Origin: Moraxella sp. FZFQ2102
GTDB taxonomy: Bacteria > Pseudomonadota > Gammaproteobacteria > Pseudomonadales > Moraxellaceae
Length of the DNA stretch: 64,000 nt
Assembly (NCBI RefSeq): GCF_024137865.1
Contig: NZ_CP099960.1
Location: forward strand, 1,984,001 to 2,048,000
Direction: 5' to 3'
The position numbers were made by a program, and so were the translations under genes. The notes under the pieces were generated by a model. That model did no database searches. It saw only the letters and a program-made list of their open reading frames with translations, and was not told the DNA's origin. Positions 1 to 11,299 of the stretch are shown in pieces (the stretch's first letter is position 1; the number at the start of each line of letters is the position of its first letter).

Positions 1-50
1 AAGACGCTTCCAGAAGGTATCAGCTGTTTGGTGAATCGGGAATTGACCAG

Positions 51-521
51 ATGCAATATTTTTTTGAAAAAACAAGTCGAACGATTGGCGTTGCTGTGTT
101 GGCGATGTGTATACTCAGCGCCTGCGAAAACACCCAAAAAACCGAGCCAACCGCCCAGACGATCGACAATACTGCGGCAGGTGAGAATGATGTCGTGACG
201 CGACGCAGTGCTGCTGATGCTTGTCCGCGCTTGATCCAAAAGCGTGTCGATACCACCCAGTCAGTACGCCAAGAGAGTATCTCTGCCAGTTCTTGTGACT
301 ATTTTATCTATCCTAAAGTGGGCGATCAAATCTCGGTCGTGGTTTCGAATAGTAGCCTAAAACCAACGCTGAGAATGCCTGTTTTTCATGACTTTGCCAA
401 TGGTATTTATACTGTAACGGACAATGGTCGCCATGTCATCCGTGTAGAATACGATGCCATCGCCACGCGTCCGAATGTCCTAGATTTTGAGATCGAAGTG
501 GATATTAAGTCTGCGTCATGA
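51..521 (+). CDS. putative lipoprotein of unknown function
   Basis: Protein of 156 residues with a basic N-terminus, a hydrophobic stretch and a lipobox ending in Cys25 (ILSAC), so it should be exported and lipid-anchored. The mature part begins with a Thr/Asn/Gln-rich linker, then has two cysteines (ACPRL and SSCDY) that could form a disulfide and a predicted beta-rich C-terminal half. I recognise no family. The start is chosen because it places a proper signal peptide at the N-terminus. The same frame stays open upstream to the window edge and no strong ribosome site is visible, so a longer form cannot be excluded. In another frame a stop at 32-34 could end an upstream gene. It converges on tgt. 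Confidence 0.6.
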   Translation: MQYFFEKTSRTIGVAVLAMCILSACENTQKTEPTAQTIDNTAAGENDVVTRRSAADACPRLIQKRVDTTQSVRQESISASSCDYFIYPKVGDQISVVVSNSSLKPTLRMPVFHDFANGIYTVTDNGRHVIRVEYDAIATRPNVLDFEIEVDIKSAS

Positions 522-540
522 TTGCAATTTAAATACCAAA

Positions 541-575
541 AATCCGCCAAACCATTCAGCTTGGCGGATTTTTTA
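541..575. terminator. bidirectional rho-independent terminator
   Basis: A perfect 10-bp stem (541-550 with 561-570, aatccgccaa / ttggcggatt) encloses a 10-nt loop. It is flanked by T-rich sequence on the right and A-rich sequence on the left, so it can end both the lipoprotein gene and the convergent tgt transcript. Confidence 0.85.
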
Positions 576-586
576 TTGCGCGGCTG

Positions 587-1792
<1,206 letters not shown>

Positions 1793-1827
1793 TTAAAAAA
1801 AGATCACTTTATTTCAAATAACTGATT

Positions 1828-2910
1828 TTAAGAAAAGCCATCATTTTTCTGCAAAAACATCGCATCGCCATAGCTAAAAAATCGATATTGTTGATTGATG
1901 GCGTGCTGATAAGCATTTTTGATATTATCAACGCCTGCAAAAGCAGAAACGAGCATTAAAAGCGTTGATTTTGGCAGATGAAAATTAGTAATCAAGCAAT
2001 CCACCACACCAAATTGATAAGGCGGATAAATAAAAATCGTCGTATCACCTGCACATTCGACAAGCTTGCCATCTTTACGGTGTAAATGCGCGGTCTCAAG
2101 TGTGCGCGTCACCGTCGTGCCTACCGCAATCACGCGCTTGCCTGCATCTTTGGTGGCATTGATGATGTTGGCAGTCGCTTGGGACAAGTGGGCAAATTCT
2201 GCGTGCATGATATGATCACGCAAATCATCTGCCTTAACTGGGGCAAAAGTACCTGCGCCAACATGCAGCGTCACAAAGGCAATTTGCACGCCTTTGTTTT
2301 TAATTTTATGTAATAATTCATCATCAAAATGCAGGCTTGCAGTCGGCGCAGCGACGCTTGCGGTCTTGTCAGGATTGTGAAACACGGTCTGATAGCGTTC
2401 ATTGTCCATCTCGTCGGCATCACGCTCAAAATATGGCGGAATCGGCATCTCACCATAGCGATCCAAATCAGGCAAAATCGGCGCAGCGAATGCTAGGATA
2501 AATAAATTCTCTTGACGACCGAGCATGATGGCTGTCATCTGACCATCAGCCAAAGACAGCGTCTGACCCGCTTTGGGCGCACGGCTTGAGCGCACATGAC
2601 ACAGCGCACGGTGTGGCAGCATCCCATCTTCATCGGGTAAAAGTCGCTCAACCAGCACTTCCACCGCACCGCCTGTAGCTTTTTGACCATATAAGCGTGC
2701 TTTCATAACCTTGGTGTCGTTCAGCACCAACAGATCACCTTCATTTAATAAATCTAATAAATCAGCAAACTGTCGATCATTAATCTTGTCATCAGCAAGG
2801 TGCATCAGGCGTGACTGGCTACGCTCAGCAAGTGGATGGCGCGCGATCAGCTCATCAGGCAGATGATAATCATAATCGCTGACCAGCAAAGGGGTATTGG
2901 TTTGGCTCAT
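1828..2910 (-). CDS. queA: S-adenosylmethionine:tRNA ribosyltransferase-isomerase
   Basis: Transfers and isomerises the ribosyl group of S-adenosylmethionine onto preQ1 in tRNA, giving epoxyqueuosine; this is the step after Tgt. The 360-residue length is normal. The N-terminus has the family signature [16 protein letters not shown], followed by RLM and a [16 protein letters not shown] segment (here [17 protein letters not shown]). The region around THVGAGTF ([11 protein letters not shown]) and the C-terminal [15 protein letters not shown] motif are also typical. First gene of a minus-strand queA-tgt unit, divergent from mrp. Confidence 0.97.
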   Translation of the reverse strand: MSQTNTPLLVSDYDYHLPDELIARHPLAERSQSRLMHLADDKINDRQFADLLDLLNEGDLLVLNDTKVMKARLYGQKATGGAVEVLVERLLPDEDGMLPHRALCHVRSSRAPKAGQTLSLADGQMTAIMLGRQENLFILAFAAPILPDLDRYGEMPIPPYFERDADEMDNERYQTVFHNPDKTASVAAPTASLHFDDELLHKIKNKGVQIAFVTLHVGAGTFAPVKADDLRDHIMHAEFAHLSQATANIINATKDAGKRVIAVGTTVTRTLETAHLHRKDGKLVECAGDTTIFIYPPYQFGVVDCLITNFHLPKSTLLMLVSAFAGVDNIKNAYQHAINQQYRFFSYGDAMFLQKNDGFS

Positions 2911-2938
2911 GGTGTCGTAATGATAATGAAAATTGCTT

Positions 2939-2947
2939 ATTTTACCA
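2939..2947 (-). promoter_or_regulatory. possible extended -10 promoter for queA-tgt
   Basis: Read on the minus strand the bases are TGGTAAAAT, an extended -10 box, about 30 bp upstream of the queA start. No convincing -35 box precedes it. Confidence 0.3.
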
Positions 2948-2983
2948 AAAAATCAGGCGTTTCTCTAGCGATTTCTCTTGGCG

Positions 2984-3012
2984 GTGTCAATCGGTCCAAA
3001 TTGTGCTAAAAT
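2984..3012 (+). promoter_or_regulatory. possible promoter for mrp
   Basis: TAAAAT at 3007-3012 is preceded by TG one base upstream (extended -10), and GTGTCA lies 17 bp upstream as a weak -35. Transcription would start about 30 bp before the chosen mrp ATG. Confidence 0.35.
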
Positions 3013-3050
3013 AAGGCGATTTGTTGAGAATTAAAAACCAAAGGCAAGCT

Positions 3051-4259
3051 ATGTTTAATATATTTAAAAAGAAAATGTCATTACAAGAACAAGTGCAAGC
3101 AGAGCTTGAGTCGCGCAGTCTGTTTGGTCAGCCGTTTATGCGATTTGTCAAATCATCGGAGCTAAAAGGTGATGTGCTTGAGCTTGCCATGCGCATTGGC
3201 ATGAGTGATGATACCGCTGAGCTTGAGCGCGAGTATCGCAGCTTGCAGCAGCGCCTGTATCCGATGGGTGTCAAAGAAGTGAATATCAATGTTTCGATTG
3301 CCAAAGAAGCCATCGCCTATGCCGATGCCCAAGCTGATAATACTGCCAAAGCCAAAAGCGATGCAGTGGTGCAGTCGTATCAGCCTGCGCCCAAAGCCGA
3401 TGACAAAATCCCAACCCATCAAGATGATGCTAAGCCTGCCAAAGCTGCACCTAAGCAAAGCGAGCTGAGCGCGCACCCGCGTATCAGTAACATTGTCGTT
3501 GTCGCGTCAGGTAAGGGCGGTGTGGGCAAATCGACAACAACGGTGAACTTGGCACTTGCACTACAAAAGCTTGGCAAAAAAGTCGGTATCCTAGATGCCG
3601 ACATCTACGGCCCATCCATTCCAGCTATGCTAGGGATTGCGGAAGTCAAGCCACAAGTAGAAAATGATCAATTTGTACCGATCGATGCAGGTGGTATGGC
3701 GGTGCTGTCAATTGGCAACCTGATCGCATCAGAAGACACCCCTGTGGCTTGGCGTGGCATCAAGGCAACGGGGGCATTGATGCAGCTGTATAATCAGACC
3801 AACTGGCCACAGCTGGATTATCTGCTGATTGATATGCCACCAGGAACGGGCGATATTCAGCTGACACTTGCCCAAAGAATCCCTGTGACGGGTGCGGTGA
3901 TTGTCACCACGCCGCAGCACATCGCGCTATTGGATGCCAAAAAGGGCATTGAGATGTTTTATAAAACTGAGATTCCTGTGCTTGGGATTGTTGAAAATAT
4001 GGCGCTGCATACTTGTAGCCAGTGCGGTCATACCGAAGCGATTTTTGGCAGTGGTGGCGGTGATGAGATGGCGACGGCTTATGGTGTACCACTATTAGGG
4101 CAGTTACCATTGGATGCTAAGATTCGCGTTTCTATGGATGAAGGCGCGCCAAGTGTGCTGCATGAGAATCATTTGGGCGAGCATTATCAAGCGATTGCAA
4201 CGGCGGTGGATGCGCGCGTTGGACAATTTGCCAAAAAACCAACTGGTCGGTTTTTCTGA
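3051..4259 (+). CDS. mrp: Mrp/ApbC/NBP35-family iron-sulfur carrier ATPase
   Basis: Cytosolic P-loop ATPase that binds and passes on Fe-S clusters. From the ATG at 3051 it has 402 residues; an in-frame TTG at 3021 gives a 10-residue longer form, but the AAAGGC stretch before 3051 favours the ATG. An N-terminal DUF59/MIP18-like region of about 90 residues is followed by a Lys/Ala/Pro linker. The deviant Walker A VASGKGGVGKST then opens the ATPase domain, and a C-terminal CSQCGH supplies the CxxC cluster ligands. Divergent from queA and followed by mscS on the same strand. Confidence 0.95.
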   Translation: MFNIFKKKMSLQEQVQAELESRSLFGQPFMRFVKSSELKGDVLELAMRIGMSDDTAELEREYRSLQQRLYPMGVKEVNINVSIAKEAIAYADAQADNTAKAKSDAVVQSYQPAPKADDKIPTHQDDAKPAKAAPKQSELSAHPRISNIVVVASGKGGVGKSTTTVNLALALQKLGKKVGILDADIYGPSIPAMLGIAEVKPQVENDQFVPIDAGGMAVLSIGNLIASEDTPVAWRGIKATGALMQLYNQTNWPQLDYLLIDMPPGTGDIQLTLAQRIPVTGAVIVTTPQHIALLDAKKGIEMFYKTEIPVLGIVENMALHTCSQCGHTEAIFGSGGGDEMATAYGVPLLGQLPLDAKIRVSMDEGAPSVLHENHLGEHYQAIATAVDARVGQFAKKPTGRFF

Positions 4260-4343
4260 TTTTTGTTAAAAATTCATACAGTTCTTAGCTGTTTATTGAT
4301 CAATAAATTTAAAATTTAAATTAAAAAAAATGGATACCATTCT

Positions 4344-5417
4344 ATGACCGATGTGACCAAAGCAGCAGAAAAAGTCGTTGAAAAAACGGTAGAGCAAACC
4401 GCAGACACTGTCGCACAAGCGGCAAGCGACGCCCAAAAAGCCGCTGAAACTGCCAAAGAAGCTGCCACGCACGCTGCTGAAGTGACCAAAGAATCGCTTG
4501 AGCATAGCACGAATAACGCGCTTGAGTTTTTGGGTATTCCTATTGATATTGCGACACTGACCCAGATGGCGATCGATATGTCGGGCAAGATCATTCTTGC
4601 GCTGATCATTTTCTTTGTCGGTAAATGGATTGGCAAGCGCATTGTCAATGTCGCCAAACGCATCATGGCGCGCAGCCGTCTGGATAGCACGGCGGCAAAC
4701 TTTTTGGGCAATTTGCTGTATGGCATTATGCTGGTGGCGGTGATTTTGGCAGCGCTGAATAAATTGGGCGTCAATACCAACTCATTTGTTGCCATTTTGG
4801 GTGCAGCAGGCGTAGCGATCGGTGTTTCGCTAAAAGATCAATTATCCAATCTAGCAGCGGGTGTTTTGATTGTGATTTTTCGTCCCTTTGGGCGTGGTGA
4901 TGTCGTGGAAGTGGGCGGAAAAACAGGCACGGTGCTTGACATCACGCTTGTCAATACGCGCATTAAGACGGCTAATAATCATGAAATCATCATCCCAAAT
5001 GGTGACATCATGACTTCATCCAGCACCAATTTTTCATCATTACCAACGCGCCGTGTGGATATCGCTGTGGGTATCAGTTATGATGCCGATATTCGCACAG
5101 CACGCAAGGTGATGGTTGAGCTTGCCAAAGAACACGGTAAGGTGCTGCCCGATCCAGAGCCAACGGTGGTGGTGACGGCACTGGGTGAGAGTTCAGTTGA
5201 TCTACTCCTGCGCGTATGGGCGACGAATGATGACTGGTACACAGTGCAGTGCGAGCTGTTAGAAGAAGTCAAATATGCCTTGGATGATGCAGGCATAGGC
5301 ATTCCTTATCCGAATCGCACGATACAGATTGAGCATTTGGATGAGTTATTAAAACTGGCACAAGTAGCCAAACCTGTCCAAAAAGACAGTACGGCTGATA
5401 GTCAAACCCCTGATTAA
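4344..5417 (+). CDS. MscS-family mechanosensitive channel
   Basis: Inner-membrane channel that releases solutes on hypo-osmotic shock. The 357-residue protein has an unusual first ~55 residues: Ala/Glu/Lys/Thr-rich with helical, coiled-coil-like periodicity. The canonical MscS core follows: transmembrane segments near residues 75-95 and 125-145, the Gly/Ala-rich pore helix TM3 (GAAGVAIGVSLKDQLSN), and the beta domain starting at RPFGRGDVVEV. E. coli MscS is about 286 residues, so the N-terminal extension accounts for the extra length. The start is fixed by a stop in the frame of the nearby upstream ATG at 4329. Confidence 0.93.
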   Translation: MTDVTKAAEKVVEKTVEQTADTVAQAASDAQKAAETAKEAATHAAEVTKESLEHSTNNALEFLGIPIDIATLTQMAIDMSGKIILALIIFFVGKWIGKRIVNVAKRIMARSRLDSTAANFLGNLLYGIMLVAVILAALNKLGVNTNSFVAILGAAGVAIGVSLKDQLSNLAAGVLIVIFRPFGRGDVVEVGGKTGTVLDITLVNTRIKTANNHEIIIPNGDIMTSSSTNFSSLPTRRVDIAVGISYDADIRTARKVMVELAKEHGKVLPDPEPTVVVTALGESSVDLLLRVWATNDDWYTVQCELLEEVKYALDDAGIGIPYPNRTIQIEHLDELLKLAQVAKPVQKDSTADSQTPD

Positions 5418-5440
5418 GCTTATTTTTTTTAGCATATCAA

Positions 5441-5480
5441 AAAATCACGCCCAAGCACCAAACTTGAGCGTGATTTTATT
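5441..5480. terminator. bidirectional rho-independent terminator
   Basis: Stem of about 15 bp with one mismatch between 5441-5455 and 5463-5477, loop of about 7 nt, flanked by A and T runs. It separates the convergent mscS and sthA genes. Confidence 0.85.
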
Positions 5481-5493
5481 TTAGCATAAACAC

Positions 5494-7116
5494 TTAGAAG
5501 ATTCGGTTCATACCATTCAAAGCCGCCACACGATAGGCTTCTGCCATCGTTGGGTAGTTGAAAGTGGTATTGATGAAATATTCAAGCGTATGACCGCACT
5601 TCATCACCGCCTGACCGATGTGAATAATCTCAGATGCATGGTTGCCGTAACAATGAATGCCCAAGATCTCTAGGGTCTCGCGATGGAATAGGATTTTTAG
5701 GACGCCTGAGCGTTCACCAATGATCTGTGAGCGTGCTAAGTGCTTGAAGAAGGCTTGACCGACTTCATAAGGAATTTGCTCAGCGGTCAGTTCAGCTTCA
5801 GTTTTACCGATACTTGAAATCTCAGGAATGGTATAAATACCTGTCGGTACGCTGCTGATGAACTCGGCATCTTTATCACCGACCATAAAGCCTGCCGCAT
5901 TACGACCTTGGTCATAGGCAGCCGATGCCAGTGATGGCCAACCGATGACATCACCGACCGCATAGATGTGTGGCGCGCTGGTGCGATAGGTTTGATCAAC
6001 TTCCAGCTGACCGCGGTTGTTGGCGGTTAAGCCCACGGCTTCTAGGTTTAGACTGTCGGTATTGCCCGAGCGACCGTTACACCATAGAATAGCGTCTGAT
6101 TTGATCTTTTTACCGCTTTTTAGATGTAGAATCACGCAGTCATCGTGCGTCTCAAGACGATCAATCTCTTCGTGGTTGCGAATGCGCACACCGAATTGGC
6201 GTAAGTCGTGGCTTAATGCATCCGAAATCTCTTCATCCAAATAGCTTAACAGCTGCTCTTTATTGTTAATCAAATCAACCACATAGCCAAGCCCTGTGAA
6301 AATCGATGCGTATTCACAGCCGATGACGCCTGCACCGTAGATGATGATCTTGCGCGCGATATAATCCATCTGCAAGATAGTATCAGAGTCAAAGACGCGC
6401 GGATGCTCAAAGTCAAGTGTATCAGGACGATAAGGGCGTGAACCGACCGCGATCACTGCTTGGTTAAAGGTGATGGTTTTGGTGGGTTCATGATCGTGGG
6501 TATAGACTTCCAAAGTATGCGCATCGATGAAACTGCCCCAGCCTTGGATGACTTCGATTTGGTTACGCTCATAAAATAGCTTGTGTGTCTGTACTTGTGT
6601 GCGGATGACTTCACGCGCACGGCTCAGTACTTTATTCAGTGGCACTTGATAGCTTTCTTTGGCTTTATTAAATAGTGGATCACGGCGAAAGCTGATCAAG
6701 TTAAATACCGATTGGCGCAGTGCTTTACTTGGAATCGTACCGACATGCGCGCAGTTACCGCCGACTTGTTCGCGCGGATCGATGACAGCGACACGGTAGC
6801 CTGATTTAGCAAGCTTCATCGCTGCCGCTTCACCAGCAGGGCCTGCACCTAGGACGATGGCGTCGTATTCATAGCCGTGCTTGATTTTACTTTTGGTATG
6901 TGTGTTCAGACCGATACGGCGACCATCTAAGGGGCTGATTAGGCTTGGGTGCAGATGGTCGTGATCCACATGTTCAAAGGTGTTACCTTGCTGGGTGGCG
7001 GCGGTACTTTGGGTGTTGGCAGTTTCGACTGCCGCGTCGAGAGTTTCATTGGTCACGGCGGCTTCCTTATTGATTTTGTGTTGTTGATTATTGGGTTGTT
7101 TGCTTTTTTTTGTCAT
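5494..7116 (-). CDS. sthA: soluble pyridine nucleotide transhydrogenase
   Basis: FAD flavoprotein that interconverts NADPH/NAD+ and NADP+/NADH. Recognised by the FAD motif [10 protein letters not shown], the loop [16 protein letters not shown] (a single Cys, as in SthA, instead of the CxxxxC disulfide of lipoamide dehydrogenases), the NAD motif [17 protein letters not shown] and [20 protein letters not shown]. The ATG at 7116 is preceded by AAGGA at good spacing; a TTG six bases upstream is less likely. At 540 residues it is about 75 longer than E. coli SthA. The excess is an N-terminal Gln/Asn/Thr-rich, low-complexity extension before the Rossmann fold. Last gene of a minus-strand run with ppsR and a lipoprotein gene. 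Confidence 0.94.
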   Translation of the reverse strand: MTKKSKQPNNQQHKINKEAAVTNETLDAAVETANTQSTAATQQGNTFEHVDHDHLHPSLISPLDGRRIGLNTHTKSKIKHGYEYDAIVLGAGPAGEAAAMKLAKSGYRVAVIDPREQVGGNCAHVGTIPSKALRQSVFNLISFRRDPLFNKAKESYQVPLNKVLSRAREVIRTQVQTHKLFYERNQIEVIQGWGSFIDAHTLEVYTHDHEPTKTITFNQAVIAVGSRPYRPDTLDFEHPRVFDSDTILQMDYIARKIIIYGAGVIGCEYASIFTGLGYVVDLINNKEQLLSYLDEEISDALSHDLRQFGVRIRNHEEIDRLETHDDCVILHLKSGKKIKSDAILWCNGRSGNTDSLNLEAVGLTANNRGQLEVDQTYRTSAPHIYAVGDVIGWPSLASAAYDQGRNAAGFMVGDKDAEFISSVPTGIYTIPEISSIGKTEAELTAEQIPYEVGQAFFKHLARSQIIGERSGVLKILFHRETLEILGIHCYGNHASEIIHIGQAVMKCGHTLEYFINTTFNYPTMAEAYRVAALNGMNRIF

Positions 7117-7167
7117 TCGCAATCCTTAAATTACCGCATTGTGTTTTTGGCTATCTTTGGGCAGTTA

Positions 7168-7524
7168 TTAATATTGTGACAGCACTTCGCTTAATTGCCA
7201 AAACCCTGTCGGCTGCCCTGTATTTTGGTCAATCTCTTGTGCAGCCCGGATCTTATAGCTGACACCAGTTTTTGGCTCAAAGCCTTTGATGCTGTTATAA
7301 CCAATACCGAACGCATTTTGATCGCTTGTGCCTTGTACTTTGACAGTCAAGCATTGCATTGGCTGTGATGATTGGCAGATTGAGCGTGTCGGTGCGATCT
7401 CTAGCACTTGCGATGGGGCAAGGGCGATGTTTGGCACATATAGCGGTTCGGGTTTCGGCACGCTTTTTTGGCAAGCAGTCAGTAGTACGGCAGAACTTAG
7501 GGTAATTAAAGCAATTTTTTTCAT
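7168..7524 (-). CDS. DUF4377-type lipoprotein
   Basis: Small protein (118 residues) with a lipoprotein signal ending in LLTAC (Cys18). The mature part, with CLTVK, then a segment around GYNSIKGFEPKTGVSYKIRA, resembles the DUF4377 domain often found with META-domain stress proteins; this is a family-level resemblance judged by eye. Two further cysteines (SICQ, MQCL) could pair. It sits 39 bp after ppsR and 51 bp before sthA in the same direction, so it may be co-transcribed with them. Function unknown. Confidence 0.7.
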   Translation of the reverse strand: MKKIALITLSSAVLLTACQKSVPKPEPLYVPNIALAPSQVLEIAPTRSICQSSQPMQCLTVKVQGTSDQNAFGIGYNSIKGFEPKTGVSYKIRAAQEIDQNTGQPTGFWQLSEVLSQY

Positions 7525-7563
7525 AATAAATTTAAATAATAATTAAAAATAAATAATTTACAA

Positions 7564-8427
7564 TCACATCCCAATGCGACGCTTCAGTCCAGTCATCTGA
7601 AGGATACGCGTGGCGATCTCTTCGACAGACATTTCAGAAACATTCAGATTGGGGATTTTTTGGGTGCTGTAGATGGCTTGGATTGCTTGCTGCTCAGCTT
7701 GACATTGAGCAAGACTTGCGTAGCGGCTGCCTGCTTTACGCTCTTGGCGAATGCGCACCAAGCGTTCGGTATCGATGGTTAGACCGAATAATTTATGCTT
7801 ATGTGCTTTTAGGGCAGGGGGTAGGTTGCTGGTGTCCAAGTCTTCTTCGGTCAATGGATAGTTCGCTGCGCGGATACCGTATTGTAGGGCAAGATACAGC
7901 GAAGTCGGTGTTTTGCCTGAGCGCGACAGACCGACCAGAATAATATCTGCGCCATCATAATGAGTAATACGCGCGCCGTCATCATTATCTAAGGCAAAAT
8001 GCACCGCATCGATACGCGCTTTATAGTCATCCGAATCGACACTGCTGTGCGCCATGCCTGCGTGTGGATTTGGCTTGTGGTTGATCTCGGTGGCAATACG
8101 CGTGATCAAGCCTTCATAGATATCAAGATTGCACGCATTGGCAGTATTGATGACTTCGCGAATCTCATCGCTGACGATGGTATCAAAGACCAGTGGCAAC
8201 AGATTGGTATTTTTATAAGCTTTATTAATGCGAGCAACTGCATCCTTGGCAAGCTCAACGCTATCAACATAAGGGATGACTTGAATATCAAATTCAACAT
8301 CAGCGAACTGGCTTAATAGCGATTTGCCTAGCGTTTCTGCGGTGATCGCTGTGCCATCAGAGATAAAAAACGCACTGCGAACAGGGTCTTTGGGTGGGGT
8401 ACTTGGTGTGGGGGTGTGGACATACAT
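7564..8427 (-). CDS. ppsR: PEP synthase regulatory protein (kinase/pyrophosphorylase)
   Basis: Bifunctional ADP-dependent kinase and Pi-dependent phosphorylase that switches PEP synthase off and on by modifying a Thr next to its catalytic His (DUF299 family). Recognised by RSAFFISDGTAITAETLG at the N-terminus and the P-loop VGLSRSGKTPTSLYLA. I place the start at 8427 (287 residues; E. coli about 277) because AAGGTG lies 8 bp upstream and the family homology begins shortly after. The 39 extra upstream codons look non-coding and hydrophobic. It is divergent from ppsA, its target, as is common in proteobacteria. Confidence 0.95.
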   Translation of the reverse strand: MYVHTPTPSTPPKDPVRSAFFISDGTAITAETLGKSLLSQFADVEFDIQVIPYVDSVELAKDAVARINKAYKNTNLLPLVFDTIVSDEIREVINTANACNLDIYEGLITRIATEINHKPNPHAGMAHSSVDSDDYKARIDAVHFALDNDDGARITHYDGADIILVGLSRSGKTPTSLYLALQYGIRAANYPLTEEDLDTSNLPPALKAHKHKLFGLTIDTERLVRIRQERKAGSRYASLAQCQAEQQAIQAIYSTQKIPNLNVSEMSVEEIATRILQMTGLKRRIGM

Positions 8428-8624
8428 GTCAAAAGCACCTTTTAAACAATCATATTGGCTGATTATAGCATAAAAAATAAAAGTTGTGAGTAAATTGCAC
8501 GGCGGCTGTGTTGTGTTTTGTATCATTGAATGAATTTGAATCATAAAATAATAAAAAATTCAAGGGTTTTGATATATATTTTAAAAATGTCAGTATATAA
8601 TTCAAAAATATAACGATAAATGCA

Positions 8625-8653
8625 TTGTGTATTGTTTTTTTTGTCGTTATAAT
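8625..8653 (+). promoter_or_regulatory. probable ppsA promoter in the ppsR-ppsA intergenic region
   Basis: TTGTGT at 8625-8630 and TATAAT at 8648-8653 are spaced by 17 bp, giving a leader of about 105 nt before ppsA. A second overlapping candidate (TTGTCG 8641-8646, 17 bp, TATAAA 8664-8669) is also present. The remaining A+T-rich intergenic DNA from 8428 to 8766 shows no gene. Confidence 0.55.
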
Positions 8654-8766
8654 CGACAAATCTTATAAATTGCTTTGATACAGATTTAATATCAAATCAC
8701 ACCATCGTTATGATGGCAGATTAATGAAATCTTATTACAGCATTCCTTTATTTGGAGTTTATCACC

Positions 8767-11142
8767 ATGAGCAAGCAAGTCATTCCATTTAATCAGCTGG
8801 GCAAGCACGATGTTGAACTGGTCGGCGGTAAAAACTCGTCACTGGGCGAGATGATCAGCCACTTGGGCAACTTAGGTGTGAATGTGCCAAATGGCTTTGC
8901 CACCACATCTGATGCGTTCAACCGCTTTTTGAACGAAACAGGTCTATTGGATAAGATCAATGCTGAGCTAAAAGGCTTGGATGTTGATAATGTTGAGCTT
9001 TTGACCGAGACAGGCGCGAAGATTCGTGGTTGGGTGATTGACCAAGAATTGCCAAAAGATCTAGAAGATGAAATCCGTGCAGCGTTCGATGAATTATCAG
9101 GCGGTCAAGACATCGCGGTGGCGGTGCGCTCATCAGCAACAGCAGAAGACTTGCCAGATGCATCATTTGCAGGTCAGCAAGAGACTTTCTTAAACATTCG
9201 CGGTATTGACAATGTACTGATCGCGATCAAAGAAGTCTTTGCTTCATTGTACAACGACCGTGCGATCGCATATCGCGTGCACAAAGGCTTTGAGCACGCA
9301 GGCGTGGCGCTGTCAGCAGGCATTCAGCGTATGGTGCGCTCAGAGACAGGTACTTCAGGCGTGATGTTTACGCTAGATACCGAGTCAGGCTTTGATGAAG
9401 TGGTCTTCATCACTGCAAGCTATGGTCTGGGCGAGATGGTCGTGCAAGGCGCGGTAAACCCAGATGAGTTTTATCTATCAAAAGCATTGCTTGAACAAAA
9501 TCGCCCAGCGGTCGTGCGCCGTAACCTAGGCTCAAAACAAAAGAAAATGGTCTATGGCGATGAAGGCAGCACCACCAAATCAACCAAGATTGTCGATGTC
9601 GAAAAAGCCGATCGCAATCAATTTGCCCTAACCACCGATGAGCTGACACGCCTTGCCAAGCAAGCGATGATCATCGAGAAGCATTACGGTCAGCCGATGG
9701 ACATCGAATGGGCAAAAGATGGCGACACAGGTGAAATCTTCATCGTGCAAGCGCGTCCAGAAACGGTCAAGTCTCGCCAAGACAAGAACCACATGGAGCG
9801 CTATGTCATCAATTCTAAAGGTGCAAAAGTACTTACCGAAGGTCGTTCTATCGGTCAGCGTGTCGGCGGCGGCAAGGTGCGTATCGTCACCAATCTAAAT
9901 GAGATGAGCAAAGTCCAAGACGGTGATGTGCTGGTATCAGACATGACTGATCCAGATTGGGAACCAGTGATGAAGCGCGCATCAGCGATCATCACCAACC
10001 GTGGCGGTCGTACTTGCCATGCGGCGATCATCGCGCGTGAGCTGGGTGTGCCTGCGATCGTCGGCTCTGGTAATGCCACCGAAGTGCTGACCGATGGTCA
10101 AGAAGTGACTGTATCATGTGCTGAAGGTGATACTGGCTTTATTTATGAAGGCTTACTGGACTATGAAGTACAGCGTAATTCAATCAGCACCATGCCTGAG
10201 CTTGGCTTTAAGGTGATGATGAATGTCGGCAATCCAGATCGTGCCTTTGATTTTGCCCAAATCCCGAACGAAGGTGTGGGTCTTGCGCGTCTTGAGTTTA
10301 TCATCAACCGCATGATTGGCGTGCATCCAAAGGCGCTATTGAACATCGATAGCCTACCACAAGAAACCGTACAAGCGGTACAAGAGCGCATGGCAGGTTA
10401 TAATTCACCAGTTGAATTCTATATCAATAAGCTGATCGAAGGTATCTCAACGCTTGCGGTGGCATTCCGTGATAAGCCTGTGATCGTGCGTATGTCTGAC
10501 TTTAAGTCAAATGAATATGCCAACCTAATCGGCGGAAAGCTGTACGAGCCATCAGAAGAAAACCCAATGCTTGGTTTCCGTGGTGCCAGTCGCTATGTGT
10601 CAGAAAATTTCCGCGACTGCTTTGAGCTTGAATGCCGCGCGCTAAAATATGTGCGTGATGACATGGGCTTGACCAATGTCAAGATCATGATTCCATTTGT
10701 GCGTACCACAGGCGAAGCACAGCAAGTGATTGAATTGCTTGAGAAAAATGGTCTGAAACGCGGTGAAAATGATCTTGAAATTATCATGATGTGCGAGCTG
10801 CCGACCAATGCGATTTTGGCAGATGAATTCTTGCAATATTTCGATGGTTTCTCAATCGGTTCAAACGACTTAACGCAGCTGACCCTAGGTCTAGACCGTG
10901 ACTCAGGCATTGTCTCGCATCTGTTTGACGAGCGTGATCCAGCGGTGAAAAAACTGCTAAAAACTGCCATCGATGCTTGCCGCGCACAAGGCAAATATGT
11001 CGGTATCTGTGGTCAAGGCCCATCAGATCATCCAGATCTTGCCTATTGGCTGATGGAACAAGGTATCAGCTCAGTATCGCTAAACCCAGATACGGTGCTT
11101 GATACTTGGTTGTTCCTAGCAGATGATAAGAATAAATCATAA
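8767..11142 (+). CDS. ppsA: phosphoenolpyruvate synthase
   Basis: Makes PEP, AMP and phosphate from pyruvate and ATP for gluconeogenesis. It has 791 residues, essentially the E. coli length (792). Domain order is the N-terminal ATP-binding domain, the central phosphohistidine swivel domain with [19 protein letters not shown] (catalytic His near residue 418), and the C-terminal PEP-binding TIM barrel ending with the [10 protein letters not shown] motif near residue 747. The conserved Thr before the His (RTCH) is the site expected to be modified by PpsR. The start at 8767 follows GGAG by 9 bp; an in-frame TTG at 8752 overlaps that ribosome site and is rejected. Confidence 0.98.
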   Translation: MSKQVIPFNQLGKHDVELVGGKNSSLGEMISHLGNLGVNVPNGFATTSDAFNRFLNETGLLDKINAELKGLDVDNVELLTETGAKIRGWVIDQELPKDLEDEIRAAFDELSGGQDIAVAVRSSATAEDLPDASFAGQQETFLNIRGIDNVLIAIKEVFASLYNDRAIAYRVHKGFEHAGVALSAGIQRMVRSETGTSGVMFTLDTESGFDEVVFITASYGLGEMVVQGAVNPDEFYLSKALLEQNRPAVVRRNLGSKQKKMVYGDEGSTTKSTKIVDVEKADRNQFALTTDELTRLAKQAMIIEKHYGQPMDIEWAKDGDTGEIFIVQARPETVKSRQDKNHMERYVINSKGAKVLTEGRSIGQRVGGGKVRIVTNLNEMSKVQDGDVLVSDMTDPDWEPVMKRASAIITNRGGRTCHAAIIARELGVPAIVGSGNATEVLTDGQEVTVSCAEGDTGFIYEGLLDYEVQRNSISTMPELGFKVMMNVGNPDRAFDFAQIPNEGVGLARLEFIINRMIGVHPKALLNIDSLPQETVQAVQERMAGYNSPVEFYINKLIEGISTLAVAFRDKPVIVRMSDFKSNEYANLIGGKLYEPSEENPMLGFRGASRYVSENFRDCFELECRALKYVRDDMGLTNVKIMIPFVRTTGEAQQVIELLEKNGLKRGENDLEIIMMCELPTNAILADEFLQYFDGFSIGSNDLTQLTLGLDRDSGIVSHLFDERDPAVKKLLKTAIDACRAQGKYVGICGQGPSDHPDLAYWLMEQGISSVSLNPDTVLDTWLFLADDKNKS

Positions 11143-11161
11143 GTGATTATGAGTTAAACTG

Positions 11162-11206
11162 AATAAAGCAGCATGAGTACGATACTTGTGCTGTTTTATT
11201 TTTGTA
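11162..11206 (+). terminator. rho-independent terminator of ppsA
   Basis: Hairpin of 11162-11179 with 11183-11200, with a few G-U pairs and mismatches, followed by a T-rich tail, 20 bp after the ppsA stop. Confidence 0.6.
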
Positions 11207-11299
11207 TCAATTTATCGGCTGAAGCCTTTTTTATTTCTATCATATGGTTTACAATACTAGGTTGCATTTAAAAATTTAAGTAAAACAATTAGGCGGTTT

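Noticed and set aside
8428..8544. Extended N-terminus for PpsR
   Set aside because: The extra residues are hydrophobic and unrelated to the family, and the ATG at 8427 has a good ribosome site.
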